From Azospirillum brasilense (GTDB lineage: Bacteria > Pseudomonadota > Alphaproteobacteria > Azospirillales > Azospirillaceae), in assembly GCF_003349955.1 (NCBI RefSeq), contig NZ_QLKQ01000004.1, positions 62,001 through 126,000 of the forward strand: a stretch of 64,000 bases of DNA, written 5' to 3'. Made by a program: the position numbers and the translations under genes. The notes beneath the pieces are model-generated. The model saw only the letters and a list, made by a program, of their open reading frames with translations, was not told the origin of the DNA and ran no database searches. This document shows positions 45,659-53,086 of this stretch, piece by piece (within the stretch, counting starts at the first letter, position 1; each line of letters opens with the position of its first letter).

Positions 45659-46455
45659 ACCGCAACGGCCCCGTCGCCCTGGTCTTCCACATGCTGTTCC
45701 TGGCCTTCCTGCTGGCGCCGATCCTGGTGGTCTGCGTGGTCGCCTTCACCTCGCAGGGCTATCTGTCGCTGCCGACCGAGGGTCTGTCGCTGCGCTGGTT
45801 CAAGGCCATCGGCGACAATCCGGAATTCGCGCGGGCCTTCCGCGACAGCCTGCTGCTGGGGGCGGTCAGCTCCACCATCGCGGTGGCCTTCTCGGTCCCG
45901 GCGGCGCTGGCCATCGCCCGCCACCAGTTCCGCGGGCGCGAGGCGATCACGGCGCTGTTCCTGTCGCCGCTGATGGTGCCGCACATCGTGCTGGGCATCG
46001 CCTTCCTGCGCTTCTTCACGCAGATCGGGCTGGGCGGGACCTTCGCCGGGTTGGTGCTGAGCCACGTGGTCATCATCCTGCCCTTCGCGCTGCGGCTGAT
46101 CCTGGCGGCCTCCACCGGCATGGACCGCTCCATCGAGAACGCCGCGGCCTCGCTCGGCGCCACCTCCTGGACGACCTTCCGGCGGGTGACGCTGCCGCTG
46201 ATTCTGCCGGGCGTGGCGAGCGGCTGGGTGCTGGCCTTCATCAACAGCTTCGACGAGGTGACGATGACCGTCTTCATCGCCTCGCCCGAGACGACGACGC
46301 TGCCGGTGCGTCTCTTCCTCTACATCCAGGACAACATCGACCCCCTGGTCGCCGCGGTGTCCGCCTCGCTGATCTTCATGACGGTGGCGGCGATGCTGGT
46401 GCTCGACCGGCTCTACGGGCTTGAGCGGCTGCTGGTCGGCCGCGGACAGGAGTGA
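45655..46455 (+). CDS. Spermidine/putrescine-type ABC permease (PotC-like)
   Basis: 266-aa permease starting MNRNGPVALVFHMLFLAFLLAPILVV. EAA loop NAAASLGATSWTTFRRVTLPLILPGVASG and the following FINSFDEVTMTVFIASPETTTLPVRLF are PotC-like. It completes the importer and is followed at once by the flavoprotein genes, so uptake and oxidation share one transcript. Confidence 0.93.
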   Translation: MNRNGPVALVFHMLFLAFLLAPILVVCVVAFTSQGYLSLPTEGLSLRWFKAIGDNPEFARAFRDSLLLGAVSSTIAVAFSVPAALAIARHQFRGREAITALFLSPLMVPHIVLGIAFLRFFTQIGLGGTFAGLVLSHVVIILPFALRLILAASTGMDRSIENAAASLGATSWTTFRRVTLPLILPGVASGWVLAFINSFDEVTMTVFIASPETTTLPVRLFLYIQDNIDPLVAAVSASLIFMTVAAMLVLDRLYGLERLLVGRGQE

Positions 46456-46463
46456 GCGTCACC

Positions 46464-47597
46464 ATGACCGAGAGAACGAGGTCCGACTGCGACGTCGCCG
46501 TGATCGGCGGCGGGCTGGTCGGGTCGGCCATCGCCTGGGGCCTCGCCCAGCAGGGGCAGACGGTCGCCGTCCTCGACGAGGGGGACGTCGCCGTCCGCCC
46601 GTCGCGCGGCAACTTCGCCCTGGTCTGGGTGCAGGGCAAGGGGCTGGGCCTGCCGGAATACGCCGGCTGGACCAAGATGTCCTCCGACACCTGGACCGGC
46701 TTCGCCGAGCGGCTTCAGGAGCAGACCGGGATCGACGTGTGCTACCGCCGGCCGGGCGGCTTCCTGCCCCTGCTGTCGGAGGAGGAGATGGAGCGGCGCG
46801 CCGGCCAGCTCCGCCGCCTGCACAACCAGCCGAACGTCGTCCGCTACGACTACGAGATGATGGACCGCGCCGCCGTGGCGAAGGAGATGCCCTTCATCGG
46901 CAAGGACGTGGTCGGGGCGAGCTATTGCCCGCTCGACGGCCATTGCAACTCGCTGAAGCTGCTGCGCGCGCTGCACAGCGGGATGAGCCTGTCCGGGGTC
47001 TCCTACCTGCCGCATCACCGGGTGGAGCGGATCGAGCCGCGCGATGGCGGGTTCCGCATGGTCACCGCCTCGGGGGACGAGGTCCGCTCGGGCAAGGTGG
47101 TCATCGCCGCCGGGCACGACGCCCGCCGGCTGGCCCCGATGGTCGGGCTGGACGCCCCGGTGCGGCCGGAGCGCGGCCACGTCATCGTGACGGAGAAGAC
47201 CGCCCCCTTCCTGAACTTCCCGGTCGGCTTCATCCGCCAGACCGACGAGGGCGGGGTGATGATCGGCGACAGCTTCGAGGATGTCGGGCTCGACACCACC
47301 GTGCGCAACGGCGTCACCTCGACCATCGCCGACCGCGCGCTGCGCATCTTCCCGCTGCTCGGCAAGCTGAACGTGGTGCGGACCTGGGCGGCGCTGCGCG
47401 TGCTGACCCCGGACGGCTTCCCGATCTACGAGCAGTCCACCACCATGCCCGGCGCCTTCGTCGCCACCTGCCACAGCGGCGTGACGCTCGCCGCCAACCA
47501 TGCGCTGGCGCTGGCGACGCACATCGCCGCCGGCACCCTGCCCGACGAATTCTCGGCCTTCAGCGCCCGGAGGTTCCATGTTCCAGCGGTTGCCTGA
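46464..47597 (+). CDS. FAD-dependent amino/imino acid dehydrogenase, DAO family (beta-type subunit)
   Basis: 377-aa D-amino-acid-oxidase-fold flavoprotein. GXGXXG is in CDVAVIGGGLVGSAIAWGLAQQG. ATG 46464 is preferred (AGGAG 11 nt upstream); GTG 46452 overlaps the preceding stop and is the alternative. With the next two genes (a 2Fe-2S protein and an FAD/NAD oxidoreductase) it matches the heterotrimeric arrangement of hydrogen cyanide synthase HcnABC, octopine/nopaline oxidases and D-hydroxyproline dehydrogenase. The OccR-like regulator favours an opine- or imino-acid-type substrate. Confidence 0.88.
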   Translation: MTERTRSDCDVAVIGGGLVGSAIAWGLAQQGQTVAVLDEGDVAVRPSRGNFALVWVQGKGLGLPEYAGWTKMSSDTWTGFAERLQEQTGIDVCYRRPGGFLPLLSEEEMERRAGQLRRLHNQPNVVRYDYEMMDRAAVAKEMPFIGKDVVGASYCPLDGHCNSLKLLRALHSGMSLSGVSYLPHHRVERIEPRDGGFRMVTASGDEVRSGKVVIAAGHDARRLAPMVGLDAPVRPERGHVIVTEKTAPFLNFPVGFIRQTDEGGVMIGDSFEDVGLDTTVRNGVTSTIADRALRIFPLLGKLNVVRTWAALRVLTPDGFPIYEQSTTMPGAFVATCHSGVTLAANHALALATHIAAGTLPDEFSAFSARRFHVPAVA

Positions 47598-47874
47598 CGC
47601 GGGCGGAGAGCGCGTCTCCTTCACCATCGACGGCCAACCGGCCGAGGCGCTGTCCGGCGACAGCGTCGCCGCCGCCCTGATCGCCAACGGTGTCGGCGCC
47701 TGCCGGACCACCCCGGTGTCCGGCGCGCCGCGCGGTCCCTACTGCATGATGGGCGTGTGCTTCGACTGTCTGGTGACCATCGACGGCACCGGCAACCAGC
47801 AGGGCTGCCAGATCCGCGTCCACCCCGGCATGCGGGTGGAGACCCAGAACGGCAAGCGGGAGATCGAGCGGTGA
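47578..47874 (+). CDS. 2Fe-2S ferredoxin-like small subunit (HcnA/OoxX-like)
   Basis: 98-aa protein with a 2Fe-2S ferredoxin fold: the cysteines are in ACRTTP, YCMMGVCFDC and QQGC. It would carry electrons between the two flavin subunits encoded on each side. Its ATG overlaps the DAO gene end by 20 nt, and its stop overlaps the next GTG start, so the three subunits are synthesised in step. Confidence 0.9.
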   Translation: MFQRLPDAGGERVSFTIDGQPAEALSGDSVAAALIANGVGACRTTPVSGAPRGPYCMMGVCFDCLVTIDGTGNQQGCQIRVHPGMRVETQNGKREIER

Positions 47875-49289
47875 CCGACCTGAAGCCTCGTTACGATCTG
47901 GCGGTGATCGGCGCCGGCCCGGCCGGCCTTGCCGCCGCCACGCTGGCCGCAACGCGCGGCCTGTCCACCGTCCTGCTGGACGAGCAGGCGGCCCCCGGCG
48001 GCCAGATCTACCGCGCCATCACCCGCTCGCCGGTGAGGAATCCCAACGTCCTCGGGACCGACTACTGGCACGGCGCCGATCTGGTCGGGCCGTTCCGCGA
48101 CAGCGGCGCCGATTACCTGCCCGGCGCCGCGGTGTGGAGCGTCTCGCGCACGCTCGACATCGGCCTGTCGCGCGATGGTGCTGCGCGCATCCTGCCGGCG
48201 CGGCACGTCATCCTGGCGACCGGCGCGCTGGAGCGGCCCTTCCCGGTCCCCGGCTGGACGCTGCCGGGCGTGATGGGGGCGGGGGCGGCGCAGATCCTGC
48301 TCAAGACCTCCGGCCTCGTCGCCTCGGGCAACGTGGTCATGGCCGGCAGCGGGCCGCTGCTCTGGCTGCTCGCCTGGCAGTATCTGCGGGCCGGCGCGCG
48401 CATCGACGCGATCCTCGACACCACGCCGCGGGAGAACTGGCGGCAGGCCATGCCGCTCCTGCCGGCCTTCGCCCGTTCCGGCTATGTCGGCAAGGGGCTG
48501 AAGCTGCTGCTTGAGGTCCGCCGCAAGGTCAAGGTGATCGGCAACGTCTCCGCCCTGCGCGCCGAGGGCGACGGGCGCGTCCAGTCGGTCGTCTATCGGC
48601 AGGGGAACGGGGCGGAGCAGCGCCTTCCGGCCGACACGCTCCTGCTGCACCATGGGGTGATCCCCAACATCAACCTCGCCAACGCCACCGGCTGCGCCCA
48701 GTCCTGGGACGAGGCGCAGCGCTGCTGGGTGCCGGACGTCGACGGCTGGGGCGCCACGTCGGTGGAGGGAGTCGCCATCGCCGGCGACGGGGCCGGCATC
48801 GGCGGCGCGCTGGCGGCGGAGCACCGCGGCCGGCTGACGGCGCTGGACGCCCTGCACCGGCTGGGCGCCATCGACCGCGCCACCCGCGACCGCGACGCCG
48901 CCCCGCACCGCGAGGCGCTGGACCGGGCGCTGCGCGGCCGCGACTTCCTCGACGCGCTCTACCGGCCGGGCAAGGACTTCCGCGTCCCCGCCGACGACAC
49001 CATCGTCTGCCGCTGCGAGGAGGTGACGGCGGGGCAGGTGCGCGACGCCGTGAAGCTGGGCGTCAGCGGGCCGAACCAGACCAAGTCCTTCCTGCGCTGC
49101 GGCATGGGGCCGTGCCAGGGGCGGCTGTGCGGCCCGACCGTGGTCGAGGTCATCGCCGACGCCCGCGGCGTCTCCCCGGCGGAGGTCGGCTACTACCGGC
49201 TGCGCCCGCCGGTGAAGCCGATCACGCTGGCCGAACTCGCCTCGCTGCCCAAGGCCGAGGACGAGGTGGCCGCCGTGATGCACCACTGA
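47871..49289 (+). CDS. FAD/NAD(P)-binding oxidoreductase subunit (HcnB/OoxA-like)
   Basis: 472-aa flavoprotein from GTG 47871. Two nucleotide-binding motifs: LAVIGAGPAGLAAATLAA at the N-terminus and VMAGSGPLLWLLAWQYL near residue 160. The C-terminus has a BFD-like cluster site CRCEEVTAGQ and CGMGPCQGRLC, as in HcnB and octopine oxidase A subunits. With the DAO and 2Fe-2S proteins it would form a membrane-linked dehydrogenase passing electrons to quinone or cytochromes. Confidence 0.9.
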   Translation: MTDLKPRYDLAVIGAGPAGLAAATLAATRGLSTVLLDEQAAPGGQIYRAITRSPVRNPNVLGTDYWHGADLVGPFRDSGADYLPGAAVWSVSRTLDIGLSRDGAARILPARHVILATGALERPFPVPGWTLPGVMGAGAAQILLKTSGLVASGNVVMAGSGPLLWLLAWQYLRAGARIDAILDTTPRENWRQAMPLLPAFARSGYVGKGLKLLLEVRRKVKVIGNVSALRAEGDGRVQSVVYRQGNGAEQRLPADTLLLHHGVIPNINLANATGCAQSWDEAQRCWVPDVDGWGATSVEGVAIAGDGAGIGGALAAEHRGRLTALDALHRLGAIDRATRDRDAAPHREALDRALRGRDFLDALYRPGKDFRVPADDTIVCRCEEVTAGQVRDAVKLGVSGPNQTKSFLRCGMGPCQGRLCGPTVVEVIADARGVSPAEVGYYRLRPPVKPITLAELASLPKAEDEVAAVMHH

Positions 49290-49306
49290 CGGGGCAGGGG
49301 GACGCC

Positions 49307-50434
49307 ATGTCGGAGCCGGACGTCATTATCGTCGGGGGCGGCCTGCACGGCTGCTCCACCGCGCTGCACCTCGCCCTGCGCGGGGTCCGGGCGCTGGTGC
49401 TGGAGAAGGACCACATCGGCCGCCACGCCTCCGGCGTGAACGCCGGCGGGGTGCGCCAGCTCGGCCGCCACGCCGCGGAGGTGCCGCTGTCCGTCGCCTC
49501 CATGGCGCTGTGGCACGGCATCCGCGACCTCGTGGACGACGACTGCGGCTTCGAAAGCCACGGCCAGCTCAAGGTCGCGGAGACCGAGGCGGAGCTGGAC
49601 TCCTGCCGGGAGCGGGCGGCCCAGCTGACAGCGCTCGGCTTCACGCACGAGGAGGTGGTGGATCAGGCGGAGCTGCGCCGCCTCGTCCCGGCCATCGCGG
49701 AGCATTGCCTCGGCGCCCTGGTGTCGCGCCGCGACGGCGCGGCCATCCCCTATCGCACGACCTTCGCCTTCAAGCGCAAGGCGGAGAGCCTGGGCGCCCG
49801 CTTCCACGAGGGGGCGGCGGTGGCGCGGGTCGCCCGCTCGGGCCGCAATTGGCGGGTGGAGACGGCGGATGGCGCGGCGCACGAGGCGCCGGTCCTGGTC
49901 AACTGCGCCGGGGCCTGGGCCGACCGGCTGGCCGCCCAGCTCGGCGAGCCGGTGCCGCTGGAGGTCATCGCGCCCATGCTGATGATCACCGCCCGCGTGC
50001 CGCCCTTCCTGAAGCCGGTGGTCGGGGCGACGGGCCGCACCCTGTCCTTCAAGCAGTTCCCCAACGGGACCGTGCTGATCGGCGGCGGGTTGCTGGGCCG
50101 CGCCCACCGCGACGAGAACCGGACGGACCTCGACTTCGCCAAGGTCAGCACCAACGCCCGCACGGTGTGGGACCTCTTCCCGATCATGCGCAGCGCCACC
50201 ATCGTCCGCTCCTGGGCGGGGATCGAGGCGCGGATGCCCGACGACATCCCGGTGATCGGCCCCAGCGGCACCGAGGAGGGGGTGTTCCACGCCTTCGGCT
50301 TCTCCGCCCACGGCTTCCAGCTCGGCCCCATCGTCGGGCGGATCACCGCCGACCTGATCACCCGCGGGGCGAGCGACCTGCCCATCGACGCCTTCCGCAT
50401 CCAGCGATTCCGCCATACGGCGGCCGCCGCGTGA
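49307..50434 (+). CDS. Second FAD-dependent oxidoreductase, DAO family
   Basis: 375-aa DAO-fold flavoprotein, MSEPDVIIVGGGLHGCSTALHLALRG, with FGFSAHGFQLGPIVGRITADLI near the end. It is only distantly similar to the DAO subunit at 46464, so it is not a recent duplicate. It may oxidise a second amine or amino acid released by the first enzyme, for example a sarcosine- or glycine-oxidase-like step. GGGGGAC precedes the ATG. Confidence 0.87.
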   Translation: MSEPDVIIVGGGLHGCSTALHLALRGVRALVLEKDHIGRHASGVNAGGVRQLGRHAAEVPLSVASMALWHGIRDLVDDDCGFESHGQLKVAETEAELDSCRERAAQLTALGFTHEEVVDQAELRRLVPAIAEHCLGALVSRRDGAAIPYRTTFAFKRKAESLGARFHEGAAVARVARSGRNWRVETADGAAHEAPVLVNCAGAWADRLAAQLGEPVPLEVIAPMLMITARVPPFLKPVVGATGRTLSFKQFPNGTVLIGGGLLGRAHRDENRTDLDFAKVSTNARTVWDLFPIMRSATIVRSWAGIEARMPDDIPVIGPSGTEEGVFHAFGFSAHGFQLGPIVGRITADLITRGASDLPIDAFRIQRFRHTAAAA

Positions 50435-50472
50435 CCGCTCCGGCGGAGCGGCCTTTTCAGGAGACCCACGTT

Positions 50473-50835
50473 TTGACGATTCAGCGTTTCGATTGCGGCC
50501 CGCGGATGAGCGAGATGGTCGTTCATAACGGCACCGTCTATCTGTGCGGCCAGATCGCCGATTTCGAGGCCATGGGCGGCGTGACCCACGACGTGACGGC
50601 GCAGACCCGCGACGTGCTGCGCCAGATCGACGCCCTGCTGGAGCGCGCCGGCACCGACAAGAGCCGGCTGCTGACCGCCACCGTCTATCTCGCCGACATG
50701 GCCGGCTTCGCGGCGATGAACGCGGCCTGGGACGCCTGGGTGGACCGCGCCAACGCCCCGGCCCGCGCGACCGTCGAGGCCAGGCTCGCCGACCCCGACC
50801 TGCTGGTCGAGATCCAGGTGATCGCTGCCCTCTGA
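50473..50835 (+). CDS. RidA/YjgF-family protein (first copy)
   Basis: 120-aa trimeric RidA-family protein that hydrolyses reactive enamine/imine intermediates to keto acids. TTG 50473 is chosen since CAGGAG lies 9 nt upstream; GTG 50431, overlapping the previous stop, is the alternative. NGTVYLCGQIAD and the Arg in ANAPARATVEARLADPDLLVEIQVIA follow the family. It follows the flavin oxidases whose imine products it could clear. Confidence 0.87.
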   Translation: MTIQRFDCGPRMSEMVVHNGTVYLCGQIADFEAMGGVTHDVTAQTRDVLRQIDALLERAGTDKSRLLTATVYLADMAGFAAMNAAWDAWVDRANAPARATVEARLADPDLLVEIQVIAAL

Positions 50836-50870
50836 CCGGCTTCCACCGACCCATCAAACCGGAGTTCACT

Positions 50871-51650
50871 ATGAAACGTCTGGCCCTCGGGCTGGCGATG
50901 AGCCTGTGCGCCCTCGCGGCGGCCGTCCTCTCGGACGCGCGTGCCGATGGCCCGCCGCTGCGCATCGCGACGGAGGGCGCCTACCCGCCCTTCAACATGA
51001 CCGCCCCCGACGGCACGCTCGGCGGGCTGGAGGTGGAGCTGGCCAACGCGCTGTGCGAGCGCATGAAGCGGCGCTGCACCCTGGTCGCCCAGGATTGGGA
51101 CGGCATCATCCCAGGCCTGCTGTCGCGCCGTTACGACGCGATCATGGCGACCATGAACATCACGCCGGAGCGCGCGAAGGCCATCGCCTTCTCCGTCCCC
51201 TACATGGTCGTGCCGGCCTATTTCGTGGCGGCCACCGGCGGCGGCATCGACGGAACCGAGGCCACCCTGGCCGGCAAGTCGGTCGGCGCCCAGACCTCGA
51301 CCACCCATTACCGCTACGTCGAGAAGCACTTCGGCAAGACCGTCTCGCTGAAGAACTACGACACCGCGTCGAATCTGCTGGCCGACCTGAAGAGCGGGCG
51401 CATCGACGCCGCCATCACCACCGGCGCCACCGCGTCCGACTGGGTGAAGGCCGACGCCTCGAAGTCGCTCCAGCTCGTCGGCAAGCCGCTGGTCGACGCC
51501 GAGGTGTTCGGCCCCGGCGTGGGCGTCGGCCTGCGCAAGGAGGACGCGGACATCAAGGCCGCCTTCGACGCCGCCATCGCGTCGGTCGTCCAGGACGGCA
51601 CGCTGGCCCGCATCGCCGCCAAATACGTCGATTTCACCGTCACCCCCTGA
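50871..51650 (+). CDS. Polar amino acid ABC substrate-binding protein (second)
   Basis: Family-3 binding protein of 259 aa; signal peptide 1-25 (LSDARA-DG). LRIATEGAYPPFNMTAPDGTLGGLEVELANALCERMKRRCTLV is the classic ArgT/HisJ/OccT-like start, and DYDAIMATMNITPERAKAIAFSVPY follows. No permease is attached; it may serve the importer at 40018-41497. It lies between two RidA genes. Confidence 0.9.
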   Translation: MKRLALGLAMSLCALAAAVLSDARADGPPLRIATEGAYPPFNMTAPDGTLGGLEVELANALCERMKRRCTLVAQDWDGIIPGLLSRRYDAIMATMNITPERAKAIAFSVPYMVVPAYFVAATGGGIDGTEATLAGKSVGAQTSTTHYRYVEKHFGKTVSLKNYDTASNLLADLKSGRIDAAITTGATASDWVKADASKSLQLVGKPLVDAEVFGPGVGVGLRKEDADIKAAFDAAIASVVQDGTLARIAAKYVDFTVTP

Positions 51651-51692
51651 CCAACAACCCGTCCGATACCAACCAAAACCGGGAGAGTTCTC

Positions 51693-52040
51693 GTGATCAA
51701 GCGCGTTGAGAAGACCAAGATCATGCACCGCGTCGTCGTCAGCAACGGCATCGCCTTCCTCGGCGGCATCATCGCCGACGACGTCAGCGTCGGCATGCGG
51801 GAGCAGACCGCCCAGATCTGCAAAAAGCTCGACGCCGTGCTCGCCATGGCCGGCACGGACAAGACGAAGCTGCTGTCCGCCCAGCTCTTCATCACCGACA
51901 TGAAGGCCAAGGACGGCATGAACGCCGCGTGGCTGGAGTGGCTGAACGGCGACGACCTGCCGGCCCGCGCCACCATCGGCGTTGCCGACCTGGGCGACCC
52001 GTCGATCCTGATCGAGGTCGTGGTGACGGCGGCCATTTAA
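51693..52040 (+). CDS. RidA/YjgF-family protein (second copy)
   Basis: 115-aa RidA-family protein from GTG 51693 (GGGAGAG upstream). VVSNGIAFLGGIIADD and LPARATIGVADLGDPSILIEVVVTAAI are family features. It differs clearly from the copy at 50473, so the two may act on different imines. It is last in the catabolic run and is followed by a strong terminator. Confidence 0.88.
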   Translation: MIKRVEKTKIMHRVVVSNGIAFLGGIIADDVSVGMREQTAQICKKLDAVLAMAGTDKTKLLSAQLFITDMKAKDGMNAAWLEWLNGDDLPARATIGVADLGDPSILIEVVVTAAI

Positions 52041-52058
52041 CAATCCGCTGAAACGAAC

Positions 52059-52097
52059 GGGGGCGCCCGGCACCGTCATGGTGCGGCGGGCGCCCCC
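52059..52097. terminator. Strong bidirectional terminator between RidA and TerC genes
   Basis: GGGGGCGCCCG (52059-52069) pairs with CGGGCGCCCCC (52087-52097), with an inner GCACC/GGTGC stem (52070-52084). It lies between convergent genes and can serve both strands. Confidence 0.8.
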
Positions 52098-52124
52098 GGT
52101 CAACGAGCCCGTCCGTGTTCGGCG

Positions 52125-52796
52125 TTATGCCATGTGGCGCAGGACTTCGTTGCTGCCGCGCCAGATCATGTCGAGCGCGACGTAGGAGATGATGGCGAGG
52201 CCGACCCAGCCGATCCAGCGGTGCTTGTGCAGCACATGCGCGATCATGTTGGCGGCGGCACCCATCAGGACGACCGACAGGACCAGACCGATCACCAGGA
52301 TGGTCGGGTGTTCCTTGGCCGCACCGGCCACCGCCAGCACGTTGTCGAGCGACATCGACACGTCCGCCACCACGATCTGCCAGATGGCAGCGCCGAAGGT
52401 GGTGGCCCCCGCCGCCGCGACGGCGGCGTTGCCCGCCACGCCGGCGGTGACGGTGCCCGAGGGGTCGGGCGCGTCCATCGCCTCGTCGGGGGCGATCTCG
52501 TCGGCGCCGTGGCTGCGCAGCTCGCGGAACATCTTCCAGCACACCCACAGCAGCAGGACGCCGCCCGCCAGGGTCAGGCCGATGATGGCGAGGAGCTGGG
52601 TGGTGATGAGGGCGAAGAACACGCGCAGCCCCATGGCGGCGGCGATTCCCCAGAAGATGACCTTGCGGCGCTGGGCCAGCGGCACCGCCGCGGCGGCCAT
52701 GCCGACCACGATGGCGTTGTCGCCGGCCAGGACGAGGTCGATGGCGATGACTTGGAGCAGCGCGGCGAGCGCTTCGGCTGTGAACAGATCGGTCAT
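52125..52796 (-). CDS. TerC-family integral membrane protein (YjbE/YkoY-like)
   Basis: 223-aa membrane protein with about seven helices. The paired acidic motifs VIAIDLVLAGDNAIVVG and IVVADVSMSLDNVLAVAG are the TerC/Alx hallmarks and probably line a metal path; the family is linked to Mn2+ export and tellurite/pH response. AGAGGAAGG lies before ATG 52796; an open frame reaches 52919 but covers the structured leader. In other bacteria ykoY/alx-type genes are preceded by Mn2+ riboswitches; the leader here (52846-52968) is structured but does not match what I know of that class. Confidence 0.88.
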   Translation of the reverse strand: MTDLFTAEALAALLQVIAIDLVLAGDNAIVVGMAAAAVPLAQRRKVIFWGIAAAMGLRVFFALITTQLLAIIGLTLAGGVLLLWVCWKMFRELRSHGADEIAPDEAMDAPDPSGTVTAGVAGNAAVAAAGATTFGAAIWQIVVADVSMSLDNVLAVAGAAKEHPTILVIGLVLSVVLMGAAANMIAHVLHKHRWIGWVGLAIISYVALDMIWRGSNEVLRHMA

Positions 52797-52845
52797 GCGG
52801 TGCCTTCCTCTAGCATAGGGCAAGAGAGCAGCACCCACGGGCGGA

Positions 52846-52968
52846 ACCAGGCACGCGGCGGAAACGCTGCCGGCAGGGGCGGGCGGGGGCCACTCTGTAT
52901 GTCTCCAGTCCGACATCACAGTTCAGGGAACTGTCAGAGGGGCCCGGCCTGGTAAGCCGGTCTTTATA
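52846..52968 (-). ncRNA. Structured 5' leader of the TerC gene: compact three-way junction
   Basis: Read on the minus strand: TATAAA (52968-52963) with TG upstream as extended -10, then stem P1 (52945-52935 with 52897-52887, 10 of 11 pairs) enclosing hairpin P2 (52934-52928/52924-52918, 7 bp, loop of 3) and hairpin P3 (52916-52912/52903-52899, 5 bp, loop of 8). Only one unpaired base separates the helices. ACCAGGC (52953-52947) can pair either in a 5' hairpin or with GCCTGGT (52852-52846), enclosing the junction, so two alternative folds exist. Pairing was found by eye; no energy calculation was made. Confidence 0.5.
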
Positions 52969-53033
52969 CCAACACGCCGGACTCCACCACTTCGCTTTCG
53001 CCGGGGCGGCCATGCGATCCTGTGCGGGGTGGG

Positions 53034-53063
53034 ACGGCACGCCCTTGGACGTGGGCGTGCCGT
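53034..53063 (-). terminator. Terminator of the glycosidase operon
   Basis: ACGGCACGCCC (53034-53044) and GGGCGTGCCGT (53053-53063) form a perfect 11-bp stem with an 8-nt loop, starting 24 nt after the GH31 stop on the minus strand. Confidence 0.7.
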
Positions 53064-53086
53064 TTGGCCCGTTCAGAGGGGCCCGG

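Noticed and set aside
52846..52968. yybP-ykoY manganese riboswitch
   Set aside because: The position fits but the conserved core sequences of that class were not found, so only a structured leader is claimed.
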